Positions 53,832-63,193 of a DNA stretch of 64,000 bases are shown here, piece after piece; position 1 is the stretch's first letter; each line of letters starts with the position of its first letter. Source of the stretch: Paenarthrobacter nicotinovorans (GTDB lineage Bacteria > Actinomycetota > Actinomycetes > Actinomycetales > Micrococcaceae); assembly GCF_007670255.1 (NCBI RefSeq), contig NZ_SZVS01000004.1:1-64000 (forward strand), read 5' to 3'. Both the position numbers and the translations under genes were made by a program. Under the pieces are notes generated by a model. The model saw nothing but the letters and a program-made list of their open reading frames with translations, did no database searches and was not told the DNA's origin.

Positions 53832-54383
53832 ATGCGCAAGGTAACCGCCGGACTGTTCCACTCCGTGGATGGCGTGGTCCAGGACCCGTTCAAGTTCCAG
53901 TTCGACAGCTTCGACGAGGACCTGGGCAAGGGCCTGAACAAGATGATCAACACCGTGGATACCGTGGTGCTGGGCCGGGTCAGCTACCAGGAGTGGGCCA
54001 GCTACTGGCCGAACGCAACCCAGGACGATGAGTTCGCCGCCTTCATCAACCCTGTCGAGAAGTTCGTCGCCTCCCGCACCTTGTCAGAGCCTTTGGAATG
54101 GCAGAACTCGCAGCTGATCAAGGGCGACGTGGAGCAATTCGTATCCGAGCTCAAGAACCGCGACGGCGGCGAGATCGCCGTATGCGGAAGCATCTCCCTG
54201 GTACGCCAACTACTGTTCGCAGGCATTCTGGATGAGCTGACCTTGATGACCCACCCCGTGATCGCCGGGACAGGTCGGCGGCTCTTCGAGGACGGGGACC
54301 CCCTGAACCGGCTGGTCCTGGAGGACCAGTACGCCACCAGCAAGGGCAACGTCGTCAGCACCTACAGCCTCCGCAAGGACTAA
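53832..54383 (+). CDS. Dihydrofolate reductase family protein (RibD C-terminal-like)
   Basis: A 183-residue reductase-fold protein. MRKVTAGLFHSVDGVVQDP is the family start, VVLGRVSYQEWASYW the cofactor-loop region, and IAVCGSISLVRQLLFAGILDEL the conserved C-terminal motif. Related proteins reduce pyrimidines or are uncharacterised; not the housekeeping FolA. AGAAGGAGAA precedes the ATG. Confidence 0.87.
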   Translation: MRKVTAGLFHSVDGVVQDPFKFQFDSFDEDLGKGLNKMINTVDTVVLGRVSYQEWASYWPNATQDDEFAAFINPVEKFVASRTLSEPLEWQNSQLIKGDVEQFVSELKNRDGGEIAVCGSISLVRQLLFAGILDELTLMTHPVIAGTGRRLFEDGDPLNRLVLEDQYATSKGNVVSTYSLRKD

Positions 54384-54496
54384 GCAGCCACACCCTCCAC
54401 CCCAGGCATGAGCCGGCCGCGAGCAACATCACCACGCGGACGGAGCATTTTCACCCGTAGCCCTGCGACCATTAAGGCACCGGGTGAAAGGAAGTC

Positions 54497-55618
54497 ATGG
54501 GGGAATGGGTGTGGCCGGCATACATGGGTGTGCTGGGAGGGGTGCTGCTCTTTGGCGTCTTCATGGTGCCGATCGTCGCAGTCCAATACAGAATGTATGG
54601 CCGGTTCACGTGGCGGCGCTTCCTGGGGGCCACAGGACTGAGCATCTACGGCGTCGCGCTGGTCGCGTACACCTTGCTGCCCCTGCCCGACCCCACCCTC
54701 TTGAAGTGCGGTCCTGGCGGCAGCGCCTTCCAAGCCGTCCCGTTCCAATTCGTGGACGACATCCAGCGCGAAACATCCGGCTTAGGGATCACCGGGACGC
54801 TGACCAGCCGCGCGACGCTCCAAGTTGTCTTCAACGTGGTGCTGTTCATCCCGTGGGGCGTCATAGCGCGGCGCTACTTCTCCTGGAACATCGCCGTCTC
54901 CACCATCACCGGCGCATTGGCTTCGGCACTCATTGAAGCCACACAATTCACTGGCCTGTGGGGCATCTACGACTGCGCCTACCGCCTGGCTGACGTCGAT
55001 GACTTCATCACCAACACCCTTGGTGCCCTGATCGGCGCCCTTATCGCGCCCTTGGTGCTTTGGTTCATGCCCCAGCGCCGCGAGCTCCTGGCAGCCCGGG
55101 GCCAGAGCCGCCCCGTCACCGTCTGGCGGCGCTGGCTGGGAATGATCATCGACTACGCAGCAGTGACGTTCCTCGGCTTCGCGCTGGTTGTCACCTACAG
55201 GATCGGACTACTCACGCTTGGCGCCGACCTCCCCGGAGCAAACGACCCCATCTCCCTGGTCCTCATGCACCTCATTCCCGGCATTCTGGTCTTCTACCTG
55301 CCTGCCCTCGCCGGCTCGGGGGCCTCACTCGGCCAGCGCGCGGTGTGGCTGCAACCGCAGTGGCCAGCTTCCCGCCGTCGGCCATTGCTCCGGGCAAGTG
55401 CCACGGGCGGACTCTATGTGGTGTTGTTGTTCCTCGGCGCACTGTTGCCGGCGACGGCCTTCGGCCCGTTTACCGCACTCCTGCTCCTGGCTGCATTCGT
55501 GGCCGTCCCGCTGACCAAAGCGCGGGGACTGTCGGCCGTGCTCACCGGCGCGCAGATGGTTGATTCCCGCGAAGACGCACGACGCCGGGTGGCTGGCCCA
55601 GCTGGCAGACACGCCTAA
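54497..55618 (+). CDS. VanZ family / RDD-like membrane protein
   Basis: A 373-residue protein with about ten helices. Residues 1-190 match VanZ (LPLPDPTLLKCGPGG, then NVVLFIPWGVIARRYFSW and SALIEATQFTGLWGIYDCAYRLADVDDFITNTLGALIG, the conserved ExxQ and DDxxxNTxGxxxG). Residues 210-355 resemble an RDD domain (RRWLGMIIDYAAVTFLGFAL and SLGQRAVWLQ). VanZ homologues influence glycopeptide sensitivity or envelope traits; function here unknown. AAAGGAAG precedes the ATG. Confidence 0.85.
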   Translation: MGEWVWPAYMGVLGGVLLFGVFMVPIVAVQYRMYGRFTWRRFLGATGLSIYGVALVAYTLLPLPDPTLLKCGPGGSAFQAVPFQFVDDIQRETSGLGITGTLTSRATLQVVFNVVLFIPWGVIARRYFSWNIAVSTITGALASALIEATQFTGLWGIYDCAYRLADVDDFITNTLGALIGALIAPLVLWFMPQRRELLAARGQSRPVTVWRRWLGMIIDYAAVTFLGFALVVTYRIGLLTLGADLPGANDPISLVLMHLIPGILVFYLPALAGSGASLGQRAVWLQPQWPASRRRPLLRASATGGLYVVLLFLGALLPATAFGPFTALLLLAAFVAVPLTKARGLSAVLTGAQMVDSREDARRRVAGPAGRHA

Positions 55619-56035
55619 GTTTGCACTGCTCCAGCGGCGGCGCGACGTGTACCGGATGTGCGTGTGGCCGGCTCGAGGGGGGTCTGCTTTCGGGCCGGCC
55701 ACACTGTCCGCTCGGGCAAGCGGACGAGCGCACCTCCAGGCGGTCATTAAAGCCCGCCCGGGTTTGTTGCGCCGTGACCGGCCGAGGAGGGGGTCTCAAC
55801 ACCTCGTAGGCCGTGGCTGCTGTTCTGCATCCGGAGTGCGCTCGGCAACCTGTCACTACTTAGTAGTGGGGTGAGCACCCAGAACGTGTCGTGGTCCACG
55901 TCATTTTCTTCGGAACGTTTCCCCCCACCCACGTTCCGGCCGTCCACCGTACACTCCTTGTGCCAAAATACTAAGCATGCTTATGGTGGTCGTGGCAGTA
56001 TCCCTCAACTGATCCAAACAGGACGGGAAACAACC
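55619..56035. other. 417-base interval without a gene; contains a perfect palindrome
   Basis: No convincing reading frame. The main feature is the 7-1-7 palindrome at 55854-55868 reported separately. Downstream lie GC-poor bases suitable for the promoter of the MBL hydrolase. Confidence 0.5.
55854..55868. promoter_or_regulatory. Perfect 7-1-7 palindrome, candidate operator
   Basis: CACTACTTAGTAGTG is an exact dyad. The ACTAC...GTAGT halves resemble BlaI/MecI/CopY-type operators by recollection. It lies 167 bases upstream of the MBL hydrolase start. No BlaI-type gene is adjacent. Confidence 0.5.
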
Positions 56036-56779
56036 ATGGCAATGACCGAGGTGGCTGGTGGCGTTTACAGGTTCTCCGACGCCTACGTGAACTTCTACAT
56101 AGTAGAGGGGCGCGATGGATTGACGCTGATTGACTCCGGGCTGCCCGCGATGTGGGGACCCCTGAAAGATTCGCTTAAGGCCCTGGGTCATTCGCTGGAG
56201 GACATCAGGGCCTTGGTGCTGACGCACGGCCATTTTGACCACTTGGGCCTCGCCAAGCGCCTGCACCAGGAGCTCGGGATTCCCGTCTGGATCCACACAG
56301 AAGACTCCTACATAGCAAGGCATCCCTACCGCTACCGGCATGAACGCTCGCGATTCGTCTTCGCCCTGACCCATCCGAGTGGACTCCCGGTTCTGGCCAG
56401 CATGACGCGCGCAGGAGCCCTCAAGGTCAAAGGCGTCGAGGAAGTCCGCCACTTTCCCGGAACCGGCGCCCTTCCCGTGCCGGGCAGCCCCGAGATCGTC
56501 TTCTCCCCCGGCCACACCAGCGGACATTGCGGACTCTTCCTCCGCGAGCGCGGCATTCTTTTCAGCGGTGACGCCCTCGTCACCCTGGACCCCTACACGC
56601 AGCGAACAGGGCCGCGAATTGTCGCAGGGGCAGCAACGGCAGACAGCGCACTGAACCTGGCGTCGCTGAAGCAGCTCGCGCAAACCGGAGCAACCTTGGT
56701 TCTTCCCGGCCACGGCGAACCCTGGACCCGGGGCATTGAGGAAGCGGTGACCATCGCCCGTGCCAACGGCCCCGCCTAA
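56036..56779 (+). CDS. MBL fold metallo-hydrolase
   Basis: A 247-residue hydrolase. LTHGHFDHLGL is the HxHxDH metal motif (about 60-70). SPGHTSGHCGLF supplies the third His, GDALVT the bridging Asp, and LPGHGEPW the last His. Substrate unknown; glyoxalase II, lactonase or RNase-like roles are possible. The ATG at 56036 was chosen from the start of the MBL fold (MAMTEVAGGVYRF), not the open frame upstream. Confidence 0.88.
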   Translation: MAMTEVAGGVYRFSDAYVNFYIVEGRDGLTLIDSGLPAMWGPLKDSLKALGHSLEDIRALVLTHGHFDHLGLAKRLHQELGIPVWIHTEDSYIARHPYRYRHERSRFVFALTHPSGLPVLASMTRAGALKVKGVEEVRHFPGTGALPVPGSPEIVFSPGHTSGHCGLFLRERGILFSGDALVTLDPYTQRTGPRIVAGAATADSALNLASLKQLAQTGATLVLPGHGEPWTRGIEEAVTIARANGPA

Positions 56780-56783
56780 AATG

Positions 56784-57227
56784 CTACTTTTTCCCTGCCT
56801 TCAGGTCAGAAACAACCTTCGCGATACGTCGCGCGCGGGTTTCCTCGGTCTTGGCGTCGCCAATCGGCTCCACGTAGCGCCGCTGGGCACTGTAATTGAG
56901 GGTCCCGTAGAAGGCTTTCGCGTCCGGTTCAGCATCCAGGGCCGCGGCAAGATCAGCCGGGACCTCCACGACGCGCGGCTGGGTATCAACCTCGAGACCC
57001 ACCTGCACAGTGTCCCCCGCGGCCACGCCGGTGAGCTCGCGGTTCGCCGCGCTGACGCCCACCATGTACTTCCCACCCATCACCGCGATGCTGCTCCGAT
57101 AGCTGCGATCGTTGATGGTCACCACCACTGGCGGCTTTTTCCCCGCGCCGAGGGCGTCCACAACGTGCGACGGAACTTCGATGCCGGCCTTATTGCCATC
57201 GCCCACGATGGTGGTTGTGAACTCCAT
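56784..57227 (-). CDS. YdeI/OmdA-associated protein with DUF1905
   Basis: A 147-residue protein. Residues 1-90 match DUF1905 (FTTTIVGDGNKAGIEVPSHVVDALG and RSSIAVMGGKYMVGVSAANRE). The C-terminus FYGTLNYSAQRRYVEPIGDA and TEETRARRIAKVVSDLKAGKK is the bacteriocin-protection YdeI/OmpD-associated motif. Function in this group is unclear. It converges on the MBL gene with a 4-base gap. Confidence 0.87.
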   Translation of the reverse strand: MEFTTTIVGDGNKAGIEVPSHVVDALGAGKKPPVVVTINDRSYRSSIAVMGGKYMVGVSAANRELTGVAAGDTVQVGLEVDTQPRVVEVPADLAAALDAEPDAKAFYGTLNYSAQRRYVEPIGDAKTEETRARRIAKVVSDLKAGKK

Positions 57228-57321
57228 GCCCCAAGTATGCCGTTAGGCGCCAGTAGACGCACCCCATCGGCAAGACTAGGTTTCATATAACGCCCCGACG
57301 CCCAACCCAAGGAGAGAGACC

Positions 57322-57573
57322 ATGGACGAACAGGATCTTCTGGAACGAATCCAGGCACTCGTGGAGGAGGAACACCGGCTCCGTGACGCGCCTTCCGATG
57401 ACGAAAGCATGGGGGACAACAGCGACAACCGTGCGCGGCTGGCCCACCTTGAAGCGCAGCTGGACCAGTGCTGGGACCTGCTCCGCCAGCGGAGGGCCAA
57501 GAAAGACGCCGGAGAAAACCCCGATGACGCCGAGGCCCGCCCCATCAGCGAAGTCGAGGGCTACAGGCAGTAG
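57322..57573 (+). CDS. DUF2630 family protein
   Basis: An 83-residue acidic helical protein (DEQDLLERIQALVEEEHRLR, then RARLAHLEAQLDQCWDLLRQ) matching DUF2630 of Actinobacteria. Function unknown. AAGGAGAGAG precedes the ATG. It converges on the glycerate kinase gene with 15 bases between stops. Confidence 0.87.
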   Translation: MDEQDLLERIQALVEEEHRLRDAPSDDESMGDNSDNRARLAHLEAQLDQCWDLLRQRRAKKDAGENPDDAEARPISEVEGYRQ

Positions 57574-57588
57574 CCCAACACTGAGTGG

Positions 57589-58731
57589 CTACGCGCCCTC
57601 AAGTACCTGGCTGGTAGCCCACGCCAGGTACTTGGCGGCGTTGGCTACGGCGTCAGCCACATCCGGGACGCCATTCTTGCGCTGCGCGACATCCAGCAAC
57701 TGCGCCGCAGCCACGATCCCGTGCTTCGCCAGCTCTTCCGGGGTTACGGTGATGCGCCCGGCCACCGCGACCACGGGAATGCCTTGAACGCTCGCGGCGT
57801 CCGCCAATGCAATGGGGGCCTTCCCGGTAAGCGACTGCTCATCCATCGACCCCTCGCCGGTGATCACCAAATCTGCCTCGCCCAAATGGGAGGCGAGCCC
57901 TGTCAGTCCCGCCACAAGCGCGAAGCCGCCTTCCAACTCTGCGTCAGTGAAGGCAAGGAACGACGCCGGGAACCCGCCCGCTGCTCCAGCGCCCGGAACG
58001 TTGACATCGCGGCCGCTCGCTTCCCGAAGGAGCGATGCCCAGTTGCGGAGACCGGCGTCGAGCTTTTCGACGGCGTCAGCGTCCGCGCCCTTCTGCGGAC
58101 CGAAAACGTGCGCCGCGCCTTCGGCGCCGTACAGCGGGTTTTGGACGTCGACGGCGATGCGGAACTTCACGGCCGGCAGCCGCGGATCCAGCTCCGAAAC
58201 GTCCAAAGCCACGACGTCGCCAAGGGAACCTCCGCCGAGCGGCACCACGTTCCCGGCTGAATCAAGGGGCTTGAGTCCCAGTGCGCGCAAGGCCCCGCTG
58301 CCGCCGTCGGACATCGCGGAACCGCCCACGCCCAACACGATCTCAGTGGCACCGGCCTCCAGGGCCGCGGCGATGAGCTGGCCACATCCGTAGCTGTGGG
58401 CGCGGAGAGAGTTCTCCGAAGTTGGCTCCATGTGAGCCAGCCCGGAAGCCATGGCCGTTTCGATGACAGCCGTCGCTCCGCCGAAAGAGTCCTTACGGAT
58501 GGCCCACGACGCGCCCACCGGTTTCAGGATGGGCCCGACGACGGCGTTGTTCCGCTCCTCGTAGCCCGCAGAAATTGCTGCATCCAACGTGCCTTCCCCG
58601 CCGTCGGCAACAGGGAACTGCGTGGTCACGGCATCCGGATAGACGCGGAGTGCGCCTTCGGCCATGGCTGATGCGGCTTCGGCGGCGGTCAGGGATCCCT
58701 TGAACTTGTCCGGGGCGATGAGGATACGCAT
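57589..58731 (-). CDS. Glycerate kinase
   Basis: A 380-residue enzyme of the GlxK/GarK type. MRILIAPDKFKGSLTAAEAA is the family N-terminus, PVADGGEGTLDA a conserved loop, and VLGVGGSAMSDGGSGALRALG and DLVITGEGSMDEQSLTGKAP are signature motifs. Phosphorylates D-glycerate. It is 60 bases downstream of the D-2-hydroxyacid dehydrogenase gene in the same direction, so the pair may serve hydroxypyruvate/glycerate metabolism. The start at 58731 is at the family N-terminus. Confidence 0.92.
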   Translation of the reverse strand: MRILIAPDKFKGSLTAAEAASAMAEGALRVYPDAVTTQFPVADGGEGTLDAAISAGYEERNNAVVGPILKPVGASWAIRKDSFGGATAVIETAMASGLAHMEPTSENSLRAHSYGCGQLIAAALEAGATEIVLGVGGSAMSDGGSGALRALGLKPLDSAGNVVPLGGGSLGDVVALDVSELDPRLPAVKFRIAVDVQNPLYGAEGAAHVFGPQKGADADAVEKLDAGLRNWASLLREASGRDVNVPGAGAAGGFPASFLAFTDAELEGGFALVAGLTGLASHLGEADLVITGEGSMDEQSLTGKAPIALADAASVQGIPVVAVAGRITVTPEELAKHGIVAAAQLLDVAQRKNGVPDVADAVANAAKYLAWATSQVLEGA

Positions 58732-58791
58732 GGATCCATCTTGCCAGTTTTCCTCGGAAAGCGCTTGCCCACGCAGCAATCCGCGCGAGTA

Positions 58792-59754
58792 TTACCCGCC
58801 GAGAACGCGCACAGGCTCCCCGGCCAGCCACGCCTTCACGTCCTCGAAGGCCTCTCCGTAGAACTTCCGATAGCTTTCGTGCGTCACGTATCCCACGTGC
58901 GGCGTGAGCACTGTCCGCGGAGAATGCAACAGCGCATGGCCGGCGGGGAGGGGCTCTTCCTCGAAGACGTCCAGGGCGGCACCACGGATCCAGCCTTCCT
59001 CCAGCGCGCGGATCAGGGCGCCCTCATCGACCAAGGGTCCACGGGCAGTGTTGACCAGCAGCCCGTCCGGACCGAGCAGCCTCAGCTCCTCAGGGCCCAC
59101 GATGCCCTCGGTTCGCTGGGACAGCCGGAGATGCAGCGTCACGATGTCCGACTCGCTGAACAGTTCCTCCTTACTGACCAAACGGGCACCCGCGGCCTCA
59201 GCAGCGTCGGCCGTGAGGTTTTGGCTCCAGGCCAGCACGTCCATACCGAACGCCGCGGCATACCCGGCGATGCGCTTGCCGATCTTGCCAAGGCCAACGA
59301 TCCCGAGCGTCTTGCCTTCAAGTTCGAATCCGACGCCGGTCTGCCACTCCCCCGCGCGCAGAGAGTTCTCCTCCACAGGCAGATTCCGCGCGAAAGCCAG
59401 CAGCAAGGCCCAGGTCAGTTCCGGTGCCGCGGCGGGCGATCCACCTGTCCCGCACACCACGATCCCCCGCTCGGAGGCCGCCTCAAGATCGATTGCCGCG
59501 TTGGCCATGCCGGTGGTTACCAGCAGCTTCAGGTCCGGCAAAGCATCGAGGACGCTTTGCGGAAAACGGGTTCGCTCGCGCATCGCGACGATGATGTCGA
59601 ACGGAGCCAAGGCGGCCACAGCCTGCTCCTCCGAGACGAAAGGTGCACTGAAAACGGTGACCTTCACGCCGTCGTCGAGCAGTGACTCCCAGGGCGCATA
59701 GTCGCTGGAAACCTGCTGGTAATCGTCAAGAATGGCCAAACGGTACTCGGTCAC
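58792..59754 (-). CDS. D-2-hydroxyacid dehydrogenase
   Basis: A 320-residue NAD-dependent enzyme. The NAD-binding domain has LGIVGLGKIGKRIAGYAAAFGM (GxGxxG). VNTARGPLVDEGALIRALEE and the GAALDVFEEEPLP segment hold catalytic Arg and Glu regions, and TPHVGYVTHES supplies His. Substrate might be hydroxypyruvate, given the following glycerate kinase, but specificity cannot be read. GTG at 59754 was chosen because GAGGAG lies seven bases upstream; the open frame extends 55 codons further. Confidence 0.88.
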   Translation of the reverse strand: MTEYRLAILDDYQQVSSDYAPWESLLDDGVKVTVFSAPFVSEEQAVAALAPFDIIVAMRERTRFPQSVLDALPDLKLLVTTGMANAAIDLEAASERGIVVCGTGGSPAAAPELTWALLLAFARNLPVEENSLRAGEWQTGVGFELEGKTLGIVGLGKIGKRIAGYAAAFGMDVLAWSQNLTADAAEAAGARLVSKEELFSESDIVTLHLRLSQRTEGIVGPEELRLLGPDGLLVNTARGPLVDEGALIRALEEGWIRGAALDVFEEEPLPAGHALLHSPRTVLTPHVGYVTHESYRKFYGEAFEDVKAWLAGEPVRVLGG

Positions 59755-59906
59755 GGGAATCTCCTCAGCTCGCATGCTGGACGCGTAGGTCCAGCCTCTC
59801 ACGTCAGGCATCTTTGACGGAGTGAATTCCGTCCAGCTATCGCATCGGGAAGCGAAAGATTCTAACGTTGTAAAGAACATACCGTTCCCGTGCCGAAGGA
59901 GACACC

Positions 59907-61730
59907 TTGACCGATTCATCGATCCCCAAGCCCGAACACCCCCGCCCGCAACTTGTCCGCGACACCTGGCTCAACCTGAACGGCACCTGGGATTTCGAGA
60001 TCGACGCCGGAGACTCAGGTCTGGAGCGGGGACTCACCCATCGCGGACTCAACAGCGAAATCCTGGTTCCGTTCGCCCCGGAGTCGGCCCTGTCGGGCGT
60101 GGAGAACGTGGACTTCATGGAGGCCGTTTGGTACCGCCGGACGGTGACCATTCCACAGGACTGGGCAGGGCTGAAAGTCCTCCTGCATTTCGGGGCCGTG
60201 GACCACGATGCCACGGTCTGGGTCAACGGCGTCGAAGTCGCTCGGCACCGGGGCGGCTTCACGCCGTTCACCGCTGATCTCAGCGACGTCGCCGAACCCG
60301 GAACGGACGCCGTCGTTGTGGTGCGGGCCCGCGACTCCCGGCACGACATGCAGGCCCGTGGCAAGCAGGCCACCTGGTACAACAACACCCATTGCCAGTA
60401 CACGCGTACCACCGGGATCTGGCAGACAGTGTGGCTGGAAGCGGTCCCCGAAGTCCACATCAAGCGCCTCCGCGTGACTCCCAACCTGGCTGATTCCAGC
60501 CTGACCATCGAGATTCCGCTGTCCCGCAACCACCAGGGCCACACAGTGGCTGCAACCCTTCGCGCCGGAACAGACACAGTGGCCGAGGCCCAAGCGCGTG
60601 CTGACCTCGATCTGGCCCCCTCACTCCGTTTGGCAATACCGGCGGAGCAGCTCCGGCCATGGTCTCCCGAGGACCCCTTCCTCTACGACCTGGACGTGGC
60701 CATCAAAGACCCCAGCGGGGACACTGTGGACAAGGTCACCAGCTACGCCGCGATCCGCTCCGTGGCCCTGGACGGCAAAGTTGTCCGCATCAACGGCAAA
60801 GCCGTCTTCCAGCGGCTGGTCCTCGACCAGGGCTACTGGCCGGAATCGCTCATGACCTCCCCGGACGACTCCGCCCTGGTCAAGGACATCGAGCTGTCCA
60901 TGGCTGCCGGCTTCAACGGCGCCCGGCTGCACCAGAAAGTCTTCGAGGAGCGCTTCCTGTTCCATGCAGACCGCCTCGGCTACCTCGTATGGGGGGAGTT
61001 CGGGGACTGGGGTGTCTCCGGCGGCGGCACGATCGGCCACAATCAAAAGCCGACGGCCAGCTTCGTGGCCCAATGGCTGGAAGTCCTCCAGCGCGACTAC
61101 AACCACCCCAGCATCATCGGCTGGTGCCCGCTCAACGAGACCCACCAGCACCTCCACGATAGGATCACCGTCCTGGACGACGTCACCCAGGCCATGTTCC
61201 TTGCCACCAAGCTCGCCGATCCCACGCGTCCCGTGATCGACGCCTCGGGCTACTCACACAGGGTCAGGGAAACGGACATTTACGATTCCCACTCCTACGA
61301 GCAGGACCCTGACAAGTTCCGGCTGGAACAGGAAGGCCTCGCCGAAGGCAAACCGTTCCTCAACCACGCACACGATGGCGTGGACTACTCCGTCCCCTAC
61401 AACGGCCAGCCCTTCTTCGTCTCGGAGTTCGGCGGGATCTGGTGGAACGAGGCCGAGGCCAAGCAGGCAGCGGAAGCCGCGGGCACCGACGTCGAAAGCT
61501 CCTGGGGCTACGGCCAGCGGGTGGCCAGCGAGGAAGACTTCTATGAGCGGTTCGAGGGCCTGTGCAACGTCCTGCTGGATAACCCGGACATGTTCGGCTA
61601 CTGCTACACGCAGCTGACGGACGTGTTCCAGGAAAAGAACGGCATCTTCAACTTCGACCGCAGCGACAAGTTGGACCTCGAAAGGATCCGGGCCGTCCAA
61701 CAGCGCCAGGCCGCCATCGAACGCGGCTAA
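59907..61730 (+). CDS. Glycoside hydrolase family 2 (beta-galactosidase-like)
   Basis: A 607-residue cytoplasmic glycosidase. A jelly-roll sugar-binding domain (about 20-180), an Ig-like domain (185-285) and a TIM barrel (286-600). WCPLNETH near 410 holds the acid/base Glu and FFVSEFGGIWW near 507 the nucleophile Glu. Probable beta-galactosidase, beta-glucuronidase or beta-mannosidase; no signal peptide. It starts at TTG with a strong GAAGGAG site six bases before. The upstream 152 bases contain TTCTAACGTTGTAAAGAA, an imperfect dyad that could be a LacI-type operator. Confidence 0.88.
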   Translation: MTDSSIPKPEHPRPQLVRDTWLNLNGTWDFEIDAGDSGLERGLTHRGLNSEILVPFAPESALSGVENVDFMEAVWYRRTVTIPQDWAGLKVLLHFGAVDHDATVWVNGVEVARHRGGFTPFTADLSDVAEPGTDAVVVVRARDSRHDMQARGKQATWYNNTHCQYTRTTGIWQTVWLEAVPEVHIKRLRVTPNLADSSLTIEIPLSRNHQGHTVAATLRAGTDTVAEAQARADLDLAPSLRLAIPAEQLRPWSPEDPFLYDLDVAIKDPSGDTVDKVTSYAAIRSVALDGKVVRINGKAVFQRLVLDQGYWPESLMTSPDDSALVKDIELSMAAGFNGARLHQKVFEERFLFHADRLGYLVWGEFGDWGVSGGGTIGHNQKPTASFVAQWLEVLQRDYNHPSIIGWCPLNETHQHLHDRITVLDDVTQAMFLATKLADPTRPVIDASGYSHRVRETDIYDSHSYEQDPDKFRLEQEGLAEGKPFLNHAHDGVDYSVPYNGQPFFVSEFGGIWWNEAEAKQAAEAAGTDVESSWGYGQRVASEEDFYERFEGLCNVLLDNPDMFGYCYTQLTDVFQEKNGIFNFDRSDKLDLERIRAVQQRQAAIERG

Positions 61731-61753
61731 GCTGCCGGTCGCTTACGCGCAGA

Positions 61754-61785
61754 TGCCCGACGGCGGTACGTACCGCCGTCGGGCA
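61754..61785. terminator. Perfect 32-base palindrome, bidirectional terminator
   Basis: TGCCCGACGGCGGTAC (61754-61769) is followed directly by its exact inverse (61770-61785), between the convergent GH2 and eRF1-like genes. Confidence 0.8.
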
Positions 61786-61802
61786 CCCCGCCTTGGTTGC
61801 CG

Positions 61803-62942
61803 CTATGCTCCCGCCGGCACTTCGGGACCGGTGGGCCAGCGCAGCAAGGCTGCCACGTTGACGCCGTCCGGCAGTGCGCCTGAAGGAACCAGCTGAACCC
61901 GGGCATCGGTCAGGGCGGCAGCACGCAACAGTGCTGCCGGAGCGGACACCTTGCCCACAACGTCCGCAGCCAACGACTCGGCCTCGGATGTTGCCACCCA
62001 CGGCTCGGCGCTTAGGGCAAGCAGGGTGTGATCGGCGAGCGCGCTGTCGTCGAGAATCAAATCGTCAACCTGGGCCTGCTGCAGCGCGTGAACCACAGAG
62101 CCCAGACCGGTGGCAGACTGCGGGTTGGCCTGGCCCTCCTGCTCGGCCAGCCGGTCCATGAGTTGCCGTTGCTCCTCGGCCCACTGCTGGGCAACCAAGG
62201 AGTTGACCTCGTCATCGAACTTTTCGCGGTCCGATCCTGCGGCGAGGGTGTGGGACTCAATGGTCGCAAGAACGGCTTTAGAGGCCTCTGCGAGCTGATC
62301 TGCCACCAACTGGCGGGCTCGAATGTCACCGGAGAGGATCACCAGCTTGGCTTGGCGTTCCCTAACCAACTTGTCGACTTCCTCAGCCACTTGATCGGCG
62401 TTGCGCCGCCAGACTTCTTCCGTGTGGCGCTGGTAGCGGCCTTGTGACCAGCCGCCCACGGGCACCTTCTTGATGGAGTCGTCGTCGCCTTGGACGTGCT
62501 GGCTCGCCTCGACATCGGGAGCTCCGGCCTTGTAGAGGCGGATCTCACCCTCGTCACGGCTGGCCTCCACAACAACGTATGCAAAACCGTCGGGGTGGTG
62601 CTTCAACAGCGGCAGGAGATCCGGAACCTCGTCCTTGGAGACCCGTTCGGGAACAACCAGGGCACCCGGAAGCACCTCGTTGAGGACCACTTCACCGTTG
62701 CGCACCAGAACAAAACGGCTGACGGGCGACGGCTCCCCCTTGGCAGGTTGGATGGCTCCCTCCATGGCGTTGAGATCCTCCTTCGAGGTGCCCAAGCCTT
62801 CAAGAGTGTTCCGGACGTTGTCCGGCTGCACGTCCGCATTTTCCAGGCCATCCACGGTGCCTGTGCTCGCGTCGACGTAGGCAACGCACCAAGGTCCGGG
62901 CTCCCGATAGAGGCCGGAGTACTTGGATAAGTTGTCAGTCAT
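61803..62942 (-). CDS. baeRF/eRF1-like (Vms1-type) protein
   Basis: A 379-residue soluble protein. The central and C-terminal parts (LVRERQAKLVILSGDIRARQ, then VDDLILDDSALADHTLLALS) have the eRF1-domain 2/3-like layout of bacterial Vms1/baeRF proteins such as the Rv2629 group. Predicted to act on ribosomes or tRNA, but the mechanism in bacteria is uncertain. The ATG at 62942 is followed by MTDNLSKYSGLYREPGPW and lies eight bases inside the preceding small gene. It ends a three-gene minus-strand set with small stress-type proteins. Confidence 0.75.
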   Translation of the reverse strand: MTDNLSKYSGLYREPGPWCVAYVDASTGTVDGLENADVQPDNVRNTLEGLGTSKEDLNAMEGAIQPAKGEPSPVSRFVLVRNGEVVLNEVLPGALVVPERVSKDEVPDLLPLLKHHPDGFAYVVVEASRDEGEIRLYKAGAPDVEASQHVQGDDDSIKKVPVGGWSQGRYQRHTEEVWRRNADQVAEEVDKLVRERQAKLVILSGDIRARQLVADQLAEASKAVLATIESHTLAAGSDREKFDDEVNSLVAQQWAEEQRQLMDRLAEQEGQANPQSATGLGSVVHALQQAQVDDLILDDSALADHTLLALSAEPWVATSEAESLAADVVGKVSAPAALLRAAALTDARVQLVPSGALPDGVNVAALLRWPTGPEVPAGA

Positions 62943-63147
62943 CCAGCCCACCCCCGGCTTCGCCCTTGCCGGTTCCAGGGTTCAGCGCGTCCTGGACTTC
63001 CTGGGGGTCTGTCTCGTCCGGGAAGGGTTCGGTCTCACGGCCTTCCTCGACGTGCGCGGGCTTGGTTCCCCGCACGATTCCTTCGGTCTCGTGCTTCATC
63101 TGCTCGTCCAATTCCGAGCCGTGCTTGGTGTTTCCTCGTTCAGCCAC
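62935..63147 (-). CDS. Small acidic hypothetical protein
   Basis: A 70-residue hydrophilic protein (translated from GTG as MAERGNTKHGSELDEQMKHE) with PFPDETDPQEVQDALNPGTG near the end. No family recognised. GTG at 63147 was chosen because AAGGAGGAGC lies just upstream; the longer open frame is not protein-like. It overlaps the eRF1-like gene by 8 bases, so the two are probably coupled. Confidence 0.7.
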   Translation of the reverse strand: MAERGNTKHGSELDEQMKHETEGIVRGTKPAHVEEGRETEPFPDETDPQEVQDALNPGTGKGEAGGGLDD

Positions 63148-63193
63148 GATGCTCCTCCTTTTCACTTCGATGTGCCTCTGCATCAATTCGTGG

